Shown here: positions 7,952-16,374 of the stretch, one piece after another
Position numbering within the stretch: position 1 is the first letter of the stretch
Layout of the letters: each line of letters opens with the position of its first letter
Assembly: GCA_026990815.1 (NCBI GenBank)
Contig: JALXCS010000322.1
Span: 1 to 40,286, forward strand
From: Methylomonas sp.
GTDB taxonomy: Bacteria > Pseudomonadota > Gammaproteobacteria > Methylococcales > Methylomonadaceae
DNA: 40,286 nt
Reading direction: 5' to 3'
Notes under the pieces: model-generated
Told to the model about the DNA's origin: nothing
The model's input: the letters and a program-made list of their open reading frames with translations, nothing else
The model's database searches: none
Made by a program: the position numbers and the translations under genes

Positions 7952-9206
7952 GACTAATCTCCCCGTCAGCAGTAATTTTCCAACAAACTATCGCATTATA
8001 ATGAAAATAACCATGTTTCCCGCGTTGCGAGATCAACGTTTCCCGTAAAGGTTGTTGATAACCAGTTTCGTCAATCGCCCGGCTCATAATAATTGCCTCT
8101 TTTCCTTGCCACTGCCAAGGAATACGAAAGCGAGTAAAGCATTTTGACAATACAGGATCCTGTAGTTGGGCTTCAGCCCAGGAATTACCTCCATCGGCAG
8201 AAATTTCTACCCTGCTGATCCTTCCACGACCACTCCAGGCCAAACCGGTTATTTGATATAAACCAGAACCGTTCATTTTATATCCGGGGGAGGGCTTAGT
8301 AATCAAGGATTTGGCATCCATAAAAAAACTAAACTGCCTAGCCTTTCCTGATGGTAACAAATCAGTATATTTTGACGTCTCATTCCGTGTCATACTGGGC
8401 CGGTTCGTGACATGCATTCGCCGTAGCCATTTTACATTCAGCACCCCTTCCCAGCCAGGCACAAGCAACCTCATGGGATAACCATTTTCGGGACGAATCC
8501 GTTCACCATTTTGGTATAGTGCGACAATACAATCATCCAATGCCTTTTCCAAGGGGATACTGACATTCATCGCTGCCGCATCGGCACCTTCTGATACCAG
8601 CCATTTACCAGCTGCTTTAATACCAGTCTCTTCAAGTAAAACTGACAATGGAATTCCAGTCCATTCGCTACAAGAAGCCATTCCGTGAAAATAACCTGCC
8701 CGAGTTTGAATAGGCTTAGATCGCCATCCTGCATTACTATTTCCTCCACATTCGATGAAACAAAACATTGAGCACATTGGATAACGAAGCAAATCGTCAA
8801 CAGAAAATATCAGTGGCTTTTTTACCAAACCATGAATTAAAAGCTGATGACGTTTCGGATCAATCTCAGGAACACCATTATGATGCCGTTCAAAGTGTAA
8901 TCCATTTGGGGTTATGGTACCTTCGAGATCATGTATAGGCGTCCACGAAACACCGTTTCCTGGCGCCATTGAATTCTCCATTTTCCAGCGGATGGTGGCT
9001 TTTTCGTACCAGGAAGGTTCTCCATAGTTGGAAAAAGGCGCCCCCGGCTTCAGCATCCAGCCAGGCAAATTGCCATCAAATGGTTTTACTTTCGCAAAAG
9101 GCTGCGGCGAAACAGCGGCGGCAGTAGAAAAAATCAGGCCACGCTTTAAAAACAATCGCCGGTCAAGTAAACCACCACCAGCAACTGGCTGCAACTGATT
9201 TTCCAT
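7938..9206 (-). CDS. soxC: SoxC-like sulfite/sulfane dehydrogenase, molybdopterin subunit
   Basis: 422 aa exported molybdoenzyme of the sulfite oxidase family. A twin-arginine signal is clear (DRRLFLKRG, residues 15-23), so it should be exported folded with cofactor. The Mo-ligand cysteine is in FIECGGN (153). Downstream, EGADAAAM, PLEKALDD, PGWEGVLNVKWLRR and ETSKYTDLLPSGKARQF are characteristic of SoxC. The C-terminal part (ISRVEISADGGNSW and beyond) is the Mo-co dimerisation domain. In the thiosulfate-oxidising Sox system SoxCD oxidises the sulfane sulfur, but no soxXYZAB genes are in this window, so free sulfite or another sulfur compound is an equally possible substrate. Its leader holds a hairpin that covers the ribosome binding site (9212-9231). 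Confidence 0.87.
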   Translation of the reverse strand: MENQLQPVAGGGLLDRRLFLKRGLIFSTAAAVSPQPFAKVKPFDGNLPGWMLKPGAPFSNYGEPSWYEKATIRWKMENSMAPGNGVSWTPIHDLEGTITPNGLHFERHHNGVPEIDPKRHQLLIHGLVKKPLIFSVDDLLRYPMCSMFCFIECGGNSNAGWRSKPIQTRAGYFHGMASCSEWTGIPLSVLLEETGIKAAGKWLVSEGADAAAMNVSIPLEKALDDCIVALYQNGERIRPENGYPMRLLVPGWEGVLNVKWLRRMHVTNRPSMTRNETSKYTDLLPSGKARQFSFFMDAKSLITKPSPGYKMNGSGLYQITGLAWSGRGRISRVEISADGGNSWAEAQLQDPVLSKCFTRFRIPWQWQGKEAIIMSRAIDETGYQQPLRETLISQRGKHGYFHYNAIVCWKITADGEISHVYA

Positions 9207-9211
9207 TTTTT

Positions 9212-9231
9212 TCTCCTGTATTTTCAGGAGA
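9212..9231 (-). promoter_or_regulatory. Leader hairpin containing the soxC-like ribosome binding site
   Basis: In the minus-strand transcript TCTCCTG (9231-9225), a six-base loop AAAATA and CAGGAGA (9218-9212) form a perfect seven-pair stem. The AGGAG in the second arm is the Shine-Dalgarno sequence, lying a normal distance from the ATG at 9206, so it would be buried in the stem. This could be a translational switch or simply a stable leader hairpin. Confidence 0.6.
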
Positions 9232-9275
9232 TTGATTGTACTAGGTTTCTTGCTTTTTCCGAAATAATCTAAGAG

Positions 9276-10376
9276 TTACGCAGTCTTTGTCGTCCCTTCA
9301 ACAGCTAGCGCCTCTAAAATTTCCAGTACTCTCATGCTATTGAGTTCCATTTTTGCCAGAGCCTCAAGTACCTTCTTTTTATCATTATTTTGCAATGCAT
9401 CCAGCGCAGCAACACCATTTTCATGAACACCTTGATGAGGAAGTTCAAGCTTTGAAAAAGACCCTAAGCTTGAAAAGAGCCGTTTCCCATCCCCGTTGTA
9501 ATACCATTTACCCAAGCGACATTGATGATGGCTGGAAAAATCAGCGGCTGTTTTTTGAGACACTCCCATTATAACTTTGTAAATTTCCATTTTATAAATC
9601 AAGTGGTCAAGTTTTACCACTTCCACAAAACTTCTCAAGGCACTTCCTGTAATGACTTGTCGCGCCATGCCCGATAAATGAATCAGCTCATTCATTTTTG
9701 AATTTGCCTGATTACCAATATCGCCAAAACCAACTGAATCCTGAGCAACACGCGCCATTTGCTGTTTAACATTAATGGTCTCATTATGAATCGTAGAAAC
9801 CAAACCTTCGATATCCCCGGTTGCATCATTGGTTCTTTTTGCCAAAGTCCTAACCTCATCTGCAACCACAGCAAACCCTCGACCTTTATCTCCTGCTCTT
9901 GCAGCCTCTATAGCCGCATTAAGTGCCAAAAGATTAGTCTGATCAGAAATGTTCTTTATCAAATTAATGATGCCCTCGATATCTTCCGCGCTTTTATCCA
10001 AATCATCCACTGTTTGAGCAGTTTCGTGCACATCATCTGCCATTTCGAGCAAAGATTCAGATAGCATCTGGACAGCCTTGTGCATATCATTTAACACAAG
10101 CTGATTCTCAGCTATGTTGCCGCTTTCTGTTGTTATGACTTCTGCTAAACTAGACAGTGAATTCTGCATAACTGTCATGGATGACCCAAATTCCTGAAAC
10201 AATTGAAAAATACCATGATTAAAAGCTTCTGTGTCCTGATAACTTTGCAATTGTTGTTTCAGATCATTCACTTCGTTCTGTAAGGAGTCCAGCTTCTGAT
10301 TTAATGTCAGTTGCTCCTTTTTGTTTTTTTCGATTTGCTTCTCAGCCTCGATAAGTTTTTGCTTATTGAATAACAT
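9276..10376 (-). CDS. Soluble methyl-accepting chemotaxis protein with C-terminal CZB domain
   Basis: 366 aa chemoreceptor with no membrane segment. Residues 5-50 form a coiled coil rich in Lys, Glu and Gln. About 60-240 is the MCP signalling hairpin, whose conserved tip (ISDQTNLLALNAAIEAARAG, 143-162) contacts CheA/CheW. The C-terminus is a chemoreceptor zinc-binding (CZB) domain: H258, the HQCRLGKWYYNGDG motif with C286, then H314 and H318. CZB domains bind zinc through three His and one Cys, and in several bacteria the zinc-thiolate senses zinc or hypochlorous acid. It probably signals cytosolic zinc or oxidant to a chemotaxis array or a c-di-GMP pathway. It lies upstream of soxC on the same strand, about 70 bases away, so co-transcription is possible. 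Confidence 0.9.
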   Translation of the reverse strand: MLFNKQKLIEAEKQIEKNKKEQLTLNQKLDSLQNEVNDLKQQLQSYQDTEAFNHGIFQLFQEFGSSMTVMQNSLSSLAEVITTESGNIAENQLVLNDMHKAVQMLSESLLEMADDVHETAQTVDDLDKSAEDIEGIINLIKNISDQTNLLALNAAIEAARAGDKGRGFAVVADEVRTLAKRTNDATGDIEGLVSTIHNETINVKQQMARVAQDSVGFGDIGNQANSKMNELIHLSGMARQVITGSALRSFVEVVKLDHLIYKMEIYKVIMGVSQKTAADFSSHHQCRLGKWYYNGDGKRLFSSLGSFSKLELPHQGVHENGVAALDALQNNDKKKVLEALAKMELNSMRVLEILEALAVEGTTKTA

Positions 10377-10483
10377 TTATTTCCCAAATATCCTTGTCGT
10401 TTTGATAAATTGTCATCGAATTAACCGATCAAAAAAATATGAAAAACAGAATTCTTGGCGTTTTTATTGTTATTCTGTTTTCC

Positions 10484-10534
10484 TGTCCTTTAACAAGATG
10501 AAAAAACCTGAATGATCAATTTTATTAAAGGACA
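10484..10534. repeat. 10-base inverted repeat in a divergent intergenic region
   Basis: TGTCCTTTAA (10484-10493) and TTAAAGGACA (10525-10534) are perfect reverse complements separated by 31 bases. They lie between the divergent chemoreceptor gene and the DUF2232-like gene, 66 bases before the latter's start. No U-tract follows, so this is not an ordinary terminator. Paired operator half-sites or a leader hairpin are possible. Confidence 0.5.
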
Positions 10535-10600
10535 CCGTATACAAGGATAGTCAAAATGCTCAAAATTAGTATAACCTTAAACTAATATGATGAAAAACTT

Positions 10601-11473
10601 ATGAAATTTCTGGCTTCCTATGTCATGCAGGGTTCAATTCAGGCTATCAGTATCGCAGCTCTGTTTGGATTTTTATCAATACAAATTCTGCCTGCCGCTA
10701 TACTCTGTGCCGGCATTATTGCCTTATTCACCCTCCGGAAAGGCCATAAAAAAGCATTCCTGGTTTTTTTTGCAACAATTACTCTCAGCTATCTGGCTGG
10801 TCAATTCATCCCCAGCAGACCTGGCCTCGATTTCCCTCTCGTCATTTTGTTACTTATTCCTGTCTGGATCAGCGCTTTGATACTCAGGGCCACAGAATCT
10901 CAAGGCTTGGCCATTAGCACAGCAGTTTTTTTTGCCGCAGTTTTTGCAATTTTCATCGAATTGTATTCAGGTAATGCCATTCAATGGTGGAGTGATTGGT
11001 TAAAAGTAGCGGTAACAGGAATAAAAAATGTCAATTACCAGGGATTTATCGATACCGGCAATCTAAAAATTATGAACGGCCTAATGGCCTCAATCTTGGG
11101 CTTATGTATTGCTAGCAGTCTGCTGCTGGCCCGCTGGCTACAGGCAGTGCTATATAATCCCGGGGGTTTTGCTGCTGAATTTAGTAACTTAATCGTTCCA
11201 AAACAATTTCTTTATTTTATTGGACTAATTTTGCTTATCTGTTTTCTAATTAACAAAAATCTGTTCAATGATTTATTATTGATTTTTTCAATTGTCTATT
11301 TTTTCCAGGGACTTGCCATCTTACACTTTTATGTTGAAAAAAATAAATTTAGCAAATCAATGCTTTTTCCTGTTTATTTATTGATTTTCTTGCTACCTCA
11401 ATACGCAATTATTGGACTGGCAGGCGCTGGTGTGATGGATACCTTTCTAAATTTCAGAAAACAACTCAAATGA
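10601..11473 (+). CDS. DUF2232-like multi-pass membrane protein
   Basis: 290 aa integral membrane protein with about seven to eight hydrophobic segments and very short polar loops: roughly 15-45, 52-68, 75-95, 105-122, 160-180, 205-245 and 255-280. The overall pattern resembles the YybS/DUF2232 family of unknown function. No catalytic or binding motif is obvious. The stop overlaps the start of the rhomboid protease gene as ATGA, so the two are co-translated and may work together in the membrane. The family call rests on hydrophobicity pattern and remembered resemblance, so it is moderate. Confidence 0.6.
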   Translation: MKFLASYVMQGSIQAISIAALFGFLSIQILPAAILCAGIIALFTLRKGHKKAFLVFFATITLSYLAGQFIPSRPGLDFPLVILLLIPVWISALILRATESQGLAISTAVFFAAVFAIFIELYSGNAIQWWSDWLKVAVTGIKNVNYQGFIDTGNLKIMNGLMASILGLCIASSLLLARWLQAVLYNPGGFAAEFSNLIVPKQFLYFIGLILLICFLINKNLFNDLLLIFSIVYFFQGLAILHFYVEKNKFSKSMLFPVYLLIFLLPQYAIIGLAGAGVMDTFLNFRKQLK

Positions 11474-12168
11474 TCCCGATTCGCGATACTGCCCCTTGTC
11501 ATACAACTCCCTATGTTACTTGGGGACTAATCACAATCTGCACTGCAATATTCATAGTTTTGCAGTTTTTACCAGAACCTGTCCAACGCGAAATCATTTA
11601 TAAATATGGCATGGTGCCAATCCGTTATTCAAACCCACAATGGGCAAGTGATTTTGGCTTGCCACCCGATGGTTATTTATCTTTTTTTACCAGTCTTTTC
11701 CTGCATGGCAGCTGGATGCACCTACTTCTGAACATGTGGTTTCTGTGGATTTTTGCTGACAATATTGAAGATCGAATGGGTCATTTTCGATTCATCATTT
11801 TTTATTTGATTTGTGGGTTTTTTGCAACTTTTTTACAATGGCATTACAAGCCTGAACTGGTAGTTCCTGTTGTTGGAGCATCCGGAGCGATTGCCGGCAT
11901 TCTCGGCGCCTATTTTTTTCTCTATCCCTTTGCTCGAATTATCATTCTTGTTCCACTGTTTTTCTGGCCGTTCTATTTTAATTTACCCGCAATCGGTTTT
12001 TTAGGCGTTTGGGTGATTATCCAACTGCACAACGCAACAACCCCAATGGTTTTCGACACTATGGCAATTGATGTTGCCTGGTGGGCACATTTGGGCGGTT
12101 TTATAACAGGGAGTATCATTTACCGGTTGTTTCTGCTCGACCAATCTGCCGCAGAAAACCGCGAATAA
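11470..12168 (+). CDS. Rhomboid-family intramembrane serine protease
   Basis: 232 aa membrane protease with six or seven hydrophobic segments. The catalytic serine is in GASGAIAG (S138) and the catalytic histidine in WWAHLGGF (H207), the usual rhomboid dyad. The HGSWMHLLLNMWFLWIFADNIED segment (79-101) with the following RMG motif is the family's conserved second helix and L1 region. Rhomboids cut transmembrane helices of selected substrates within the bilayer; the substrate is not evident here. Upstream overlap by four bases with the DUF2232-like gene suggests a two-gene operon, ending before a probable new promoter at about 12195. Confidence 0.93.
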   Translation: MIPIRDTAPCHTTPYVTWGLITICTAIFIVLQFLPEPVQREIIYKYGMVPIRYSNPQWASDFGLPPDGYLSFFTSLFLHGSWMHLLLNMWFLWIFADNIEDRMGHFRFIIFYLICGFFATFLQWHYKPELVVPVVGASGAIAGILGAYFFLYPFARIIILVPLFFWPFYFNLPAIGFLGVWVIIQLHNATTPMVFDTMAIDVAWWAHLGGFITGSIIYRLFLLDQSAAENRE

Positions 12169-12194
12169 TTCCCATTAAATACTTAAATTTTGTG

Positions 12195-12248
12195 TATAAT
12201 TCAGTGTTTAAGATTTGAACGATCAACCTGACTTATCTATATCAGGTT
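12195..12248 (+). promoter_or_regulatory. Probable promoter -10 and leader hairpin before the 116-aa gene
   Basis: A consensus TATAAT lies at 12195-12200, 73 bases before the ATG at 12273; no good -35 element is visible. The leader then contains AACCTGA (12225-12231) and TCAGGTT (12242-12248), a perfect seven-pair hairpin with a ten-base loop. ACAGGA nearer the gene acts as ribosome binding site. Confidence 0.45.
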
Positions 12249-12272
12249 GCCCTCCAGGTTACAGGAAAATAA

Positions 12273-12623
12273 ATGAATAAAGTGAATATCAATGTTGCGT
12301 TAGTCAGACTTTTGCAATTTGTCGTTTTTGTCGTTTTTACATTTATGGTAATGACATATTTTGGCGCCCTATTGCTAATCCCTCTGGATCTCCTTTATAT
12401 TCTAATCAAAATATTGTCTGCGATTGGTTTTAACGGCATTCTCGCTGCTTTTATTGCCGTCCCTGCTGTTGGCTATCTGGGATTTGTCGTCTATCAAACT
12501 CCAGAACTTGTCAAATTACTCATTGATACTGGTGTTGACTTGGTAAAAACAGGAAAACAGCGCATTGAAGCCTTCAACACGATTGCCGAGGAAATGAAAG
12601 GTAAAACTACTGCTAAAGCCTGA
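12273..12623 (+). CDS. Small two-helix membrane protein of unknown function
   Basis: 116 aa. I do not recognise the family. Two long hydrophobic stretches (about residues 9-48 and 53-75) are followed by a C-terminal amphipathic, charged tail of about 35 residues rich in Lys and Glu. It has AGGAAA as ribosome binding site, a possible promoter of its own and a strong terminator 24 bases after the stop, so it may be a single-gene unit. No Cys or His motif is present. Coding is supported by good start and stop signals and by coherent membrane-protein composition. Confidence 0.7.
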   Translation: MNKVNINVALVRLLQFVVFVVFTFMVMTYFGALLLIPLDLLYILIKILSAIGFNGILAAFIAVPAVGYLGFVVYQTPELVKLLIDTGVDLVKTGKQRIEAFNTIAEEMKGKTTAKA

Positions 12624-12646
12624 AAGTACAAAGACTAAATTATTAT

Positions 12647-12672
12647 AAAAAGGGCATGAATATGCCCTTTTT
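12647..12672. terminator. Bidirectional rho-independent terminator
   Basis: AAAAAGGGCAT (12647-12657) pairs with ATGCCCTTTTT (12662-12672) around a four-base GAAT loop, giving an 11-pair stem with A and T tracts on both sides. It lies between the 116-aa gene (plus) and uvrA (minus) and overlaps the uvrA stop codon, so it should serve both transcripts. Confidence 0.9.
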
Positions 12673-15487
12673 ATTTGAAATATCTTTGCAAATAAAAGCC
12701 TGTATATGAATCCTGAATACTAGCAACCTGCTTCGGCGTTCCTTCAGCAACTATCATTCCGCCGCCATCCCCCCCTTCTGGTCCCATATCAATTATCCAG
12801 TCAGCTGTTTTAATAACATCCAGATTGTGCTCAATAATAACGACGGTATTACCATGATCACGCAACGTATGTAAAACACTCAGTAATTGTTTAATATCAT
12901 GAAAATGCAGGCCAGTTGTAGGCTCATCCAATATATAAAGTGTTTTACCGGTATCCCGTTTGGACAACTCCTTGGCTAACTTGACGCGTTGTGCTTCTCC
13001 ACCGGAAAGAGTAATTGCATTCTGTCCCAAGGTGATATAGCTCAATCCAACATTAACCAGAGTATTCAACTTTTTTGCGAGAACAGGTATAGCACTGAAA
13101 AACTCAGCAGCATCTTCAACAGTCATATTAAGCACTTCGTTAATGGTTTTTCCCTTATAACGAATTTCCAATGTTTCCCTATTGTAGCGCTTACCATTAC
13201 AAACATCACAATGGACAAAAATATCAGGTAAAAAGTGCATTTCTACCTTGATTACCCCATCCCCCCTACAGGCTTCACAACGACCACCTTTCACATTAAA
13301 ACTGAATCGACCCGGAGTATATCCTCTTGATCTGGATTCCGGCGTAGCAGCAAAAAGCTCCCGAATTGGAGTAAATAATCCTGTATAAGTAGCGGGATTC
13401 GAACGTGGAGTTCGGCCAATAGGACTTTGATCAATATCAACCACCTTATCAAAATAATCCAGCCCATCAATTCCTTCACATGGCGCGGGTACCGCGCTGG
13501 ACCGGTTAATCAAACGTGCGGCATGTCGATACAAAGTATCGTTAACGAGAGTCGATTTTCCTGAGCCCGACACACCTGTAACACAAGTCAACAAACCAAC
13601 AGGAAAACAAACATCAATATTTTTTAGATTATTTCCACAAGCCTTTCGAATTTTGAAACTACTTTTTCGATCATAAGCTGTTAATTTTTCAGGAATGATT
13701 ATTTGTTGCTGACCCGATAAATATTGCCCAGTCAGTGATTGCTTATTGGCCTTAATCTCACTTGCTGTTCCCTGAGCAACTATCTCGCCTCCATGAATAC
13801 CAGCGCCCGGACCAATATCAACAATATGCTGGGCTGCGAGAATAGCATCTTCATCATGTTCAACAACAATAACTGTATTCCCCAAATCCCGAAGCTTAAA
13901 TAGAGTGTTTAATAAACGCTGATTATCTCGTTGGTGCAACCCGATCGACGGCTCATCCAATACATACATGACACCGACCAAACCCGCCCCGATTTGGCTT
14001 GCTAACCGAATACGCTGCGCCTCTCCCCCGGAAAGTGAATCAGCGCTACGATCCAGAGTTAAATAATCCAGGCCGACATTGACCAAAAACTCAAGTCTCT
14101 CCTTGATTTCTTTAACAATTTTATCCGCAACCTCACCGCGTTTCCCTGGTAGATTCAAGTGCTCAAAAAATTCTAGTGATTTCCGAATCGGCATGGCTGT
14201 AATCTGATGCAGTGGAAAATTCTCTACAAAAACATTCCTTGCCGCTTTATTTAACCTTGAGCCACCACAGCTTTCACAAATTTTTTTTGATAAATACTTG
14301 GCCAGTTCATCTCTGACCATTTGCGAGTCAGTTTCACGATAACGCCTCTCCATATTTGCAATAATGCCTTCAAAGCTGTGACGTTTTTTCTTAATTTTTC
14401 CAGTACTGGTCAGAAACTTGAAATCAATGGCCTTTCTTCCACTACCATAAAGAATAATGCGCTGAACTTCTTCATCCAATTCCGAAAAAGGCAACTCCGG
14501 GTCAAAACCATAATGTTCAGCTAGAGAACAAATAATTTGAAAATAATAGGCATTTCGTCGATCCCAACCCCGAATTGCACCGCCAGCAAGACTGATTTCG
14601 GGATTATGGATAACAAGCTCAGGATCAAAGTGCTGTTTAACACCCAAACCATCACAACTTGGGCAAGCGCCTTTGGGATTATTAAAAGAAAAAATCCGCG
14701 GCTCAAGCTCGGTCAAGCTATAACCACATTGCGGACATGCATAACGCTCAGAAAACAGCAAATCCGTCTCATCATCCAAAGATGTCGCAATGGCAATGCC
14801 ATCAGCAATACGTAAAGCAGTTTCAAATGATTCCGCTAATCTAAGACTAATATCATCGCGAATTTTAAAACGATCCACAATAACTTCGATGGTATGTTTT
14901 TTTCTTAAATCAAGCGTGGGCGGCTCGTCCAGATCATAGACCTCACCATCAATACGAGCCCGAATAAAGCCCTGGCTTCTAAGATCATCCAGTAATTGTA
15001 AATGCTCTCCTTTCTTTTCAACAACAACAGGAGCCAATAACATCCAACGCTGACCGGGTTGCTGGGCTAAAACCAGATCAACCATTTGACTGACTGTTTG
15101 CGCTTCAAGTGAAGTATGGTGTTCGGGACAGCGCGGCGTTCCGGCACGGGCATACAATAACCTTAAATAATCATAAATTTCAGTGATTGTTCCAACTGTT
15201 GAGCGTGGATTATGAGAAGTTGATTTTTGTTCAATGGAAATAGCCGGGGAAAGCCCTTCAATATGATCAACATCGGGCTTTTCCATCATCGATAAAAATT
15301 GCCTGGCATAAGCAGATAATGACTCTACATAACGCCGTTGACCTTCCGCATAAATCGTATCAAATGCTAAAGAGGATTTCCCTGAACCTGATAATCCAGT
15401 AATAACAATCAACGCATCACGAGGCAAATCCAGATCAATATTTTTCAGATTATGGGTTCTTGCACCACGAATACTAATGGTATCCAT
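12671..15487 (-). CDS. uvrA: UvrA, excinuclease ABC subunit A
   Basis: 938 aa DNA damage recognition ATPase of nucleotide excision repair, essentially the full E. coli length (940). It forms a dimer that loads UvrB at lesions. Two ABC ATPase halves are visible: Walker A GLSGSGKSS (residues 31-39) and GVSGSGKST in the second half, and LSGGEAQRIRLA and LSGGEAQRVKLA signatures, each followed by a Walker B (VLDEPS, ILDEPT). Zinc-binding CxxC pairs occur in CPQCGYS...CPSCDG of the first half and CEACRG...CDVCNG of the second. Single gene with a terminator overlapping its end. No LexA box was recognised in the 75-base upstream gap. Confidence 0.98.
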   Translation of the reverse strand: MDTISIRGARTHNLKNIDLDLPRDALIVITGLSGSGKSSLAFDTIYAEGQRRYVESLSAYARQFLSMMEKPDVDHIEGLSPAISIEQKSTSHNPRSTVGTITEIYDYLRLLYARAGTPRCPEHHTSLEAQTVSQMVDLVLAQQPGQRWMLLAPVVVEKKGEHLQLLDDLRSQGFIRARIDGEVYDLDEPPTLDLRKKHTIEVIVDRFKIRDDISLRLAESFETALRIADGIAIATSLDDETDLLFSERYACPQCGYSLTELEPRIFSFNNPKGACPSCDGLGVKQHFDPELVIHNPEISLAGGAIRGWDRRNAYYFQIICSLAEHYGFDPELPFSELDEEVQRIILYGSGRKAIDFKFLTSTGKIKKKRHSFEGIIANMERRYRETDSQMVRDELAKYLSKKICESCGGSRLNKAARNVFVENFPLHQITAMPIRKSLEFFEHLNLPGKRGEVADKIVKEIKERLEFLVNVGLDYLTLDRSADSLSGGEAQRIRLASQIGAGLVGVMYVLDEPSIGLHQRDNQRLLNTLFKLRDLGNTVIVVEHDEDAILAAQHIVDIGPGAGIHGGEIVAQGTASEIKANKQSLTGQYLSGQQQIIIPEKLTAYDRKSSFKIRKACGNNLKNIDVCFPVGLLTCVTGVSGSGKSTLVNDTLYRHAARLINRSSAVPAPCEGIDGLDYFDKVVDIDQSPIGRTPRSNPATYTGLFTPIRELFAATPESRSRGYTPGRFSFNVKGGRCEACRGDGVIKVEMHFLPDIFVHCDVCNGKRYNRETLEIRYKGKTINEVLNMTVEDAAEFFSAIPVLAKKLNTLVNVGLSYITLGQNAITLSGGEAQRVKLAKELSKRDTGKTLYILDEPTTGLHFHDIKQLLSVLHTLRDHGNTVVIIEHNLDVIKTADWIIDMGPEGGDGGGMIVAEGTPKQVASIQDSYTGFYLQRYFK

Positions 15488-15562
15488 TAAAAATTATCCA
15501 ATCGTTTAAACAACCGGATAATATACTTCTAAAAGTACATAGATGGCTAATAAAGTTTTACA

Positions 15563-16165
15563 TTAATCTGTGTTGATCTTTTCATTTTTGTTTTTTACAA
15601 ACAAGAAAACTCCAATCGCTATTGCAACAATCGCAAACAGAACGACATTACCTTTCTTGACATAATCAATGACTGTATTTCCATAATGGTAATACAAGGA
15701 AAAAAACACCGTTGTCGATATGGTACAGGCCAACAAATCAGCAAGTGCAAATTTTTTAAAATCCATTTTTCCAAGTCCTGCAGACAAAAAAAGTCCATTA
15801 CGCACTCCAAATGGAATAAATCGACCAAATAACAAAGTCACAATCCCATAACGCTCATAAAATTTATGAATTTTATCAATTCGCTCTGGAGGCACCATGT
15901 TGGCAAAAAATTTGATTTCAAACAGTTTAGGGCCAAGCTTTCTGCCTAATGTATAACAAATCAAATCTGATAAATAGGCCCCCATATAGACGCCTATAAA
16001 TAGACGGGACAAATAGTCCGGGTAATGACTAGCCAATACGCCTGAAATGAACAACATACCATCTTCAGAAACAGGAATATTTAGACCTGCTAACAGTAAT
16101 GCGCCAAATATAATCCAGTGTGCATACTGAATATTTGCCTGAATAAATTGCAAAAGCTCTTCCAC
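15563..16165 (-). CDS. DedA-family membrane protein
   Basis: 200 aa inner-membrane protein of the DedA/VTT superfamily, members of which are implicated in lipid carrier (undecaprenyl phosphate) or phospholipid translocation and in membrane homeostasis. The conserved GRFIPFGVRN motif (about residues 114-123) and the LGRKLGP segment are typical. There are about five hydrophobic segments (17-35, 50-70, 108-130, 140-160, 172-192) and a charged C-terminal tail. The start is GTG, supported by AAGGG seven bases upstream; no nearer ATG fits. No clear operon partner: rpoS upstream is separated by about 210 bases. Confidence 0.88.
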   Translation of the reverse strand: MEELLQFIQANIQYAHWIIFGALLLAGLNIPVSEDGMLFISGVLASHYPDYLSRLFIGVYMGAYLSDLICYTLGRKLGPKLFEIKFFANMVPPERIDKIHKFYERYGIVTLLFGRFIPFGVRNGLFLSAGLGKMDFKKFALADLLACTISTTVFFSLYYHYGNTVIDYVKKGNVVLFAIVAIAIGVFLFVKNKNEKINTD

Positions 16166-16329
16166 AACTAAACCCTTTTTCTAAGATGAATTAATTTGGT
16201 TTAAGTATACCCGAAGTGCTTTTTTTTAGCTCTTGGTTTGTTTATTGGAAACTACGTTAAGGAAGGGTAATTAAAAATAAATTTGAGCAATAAAAATGCT
16301 ATTTTGAAATGAATATTCAATGCGATGAT

Positions 16330-16362
16330 CTAACAGCCGCTTAAAACTGAAACGGCTGTTAG
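16330..16362. terminator. Stem-loop downstream of rpoS (no strong U-tract)
   Basis: CTAACAGCCG (16330-16339) and CGGCTGTTAG (16353-16362) form a perfect ten-pair stem with a 13-base loop, 12 bases after the rpoS stop. Neither strand shows a strong run of T after it, so it may stabilise the mRNA 3' end or act as a weak terminator. Confidence 0.55.
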
Positions 16363-16374
16363 ACTAAATAAAGC

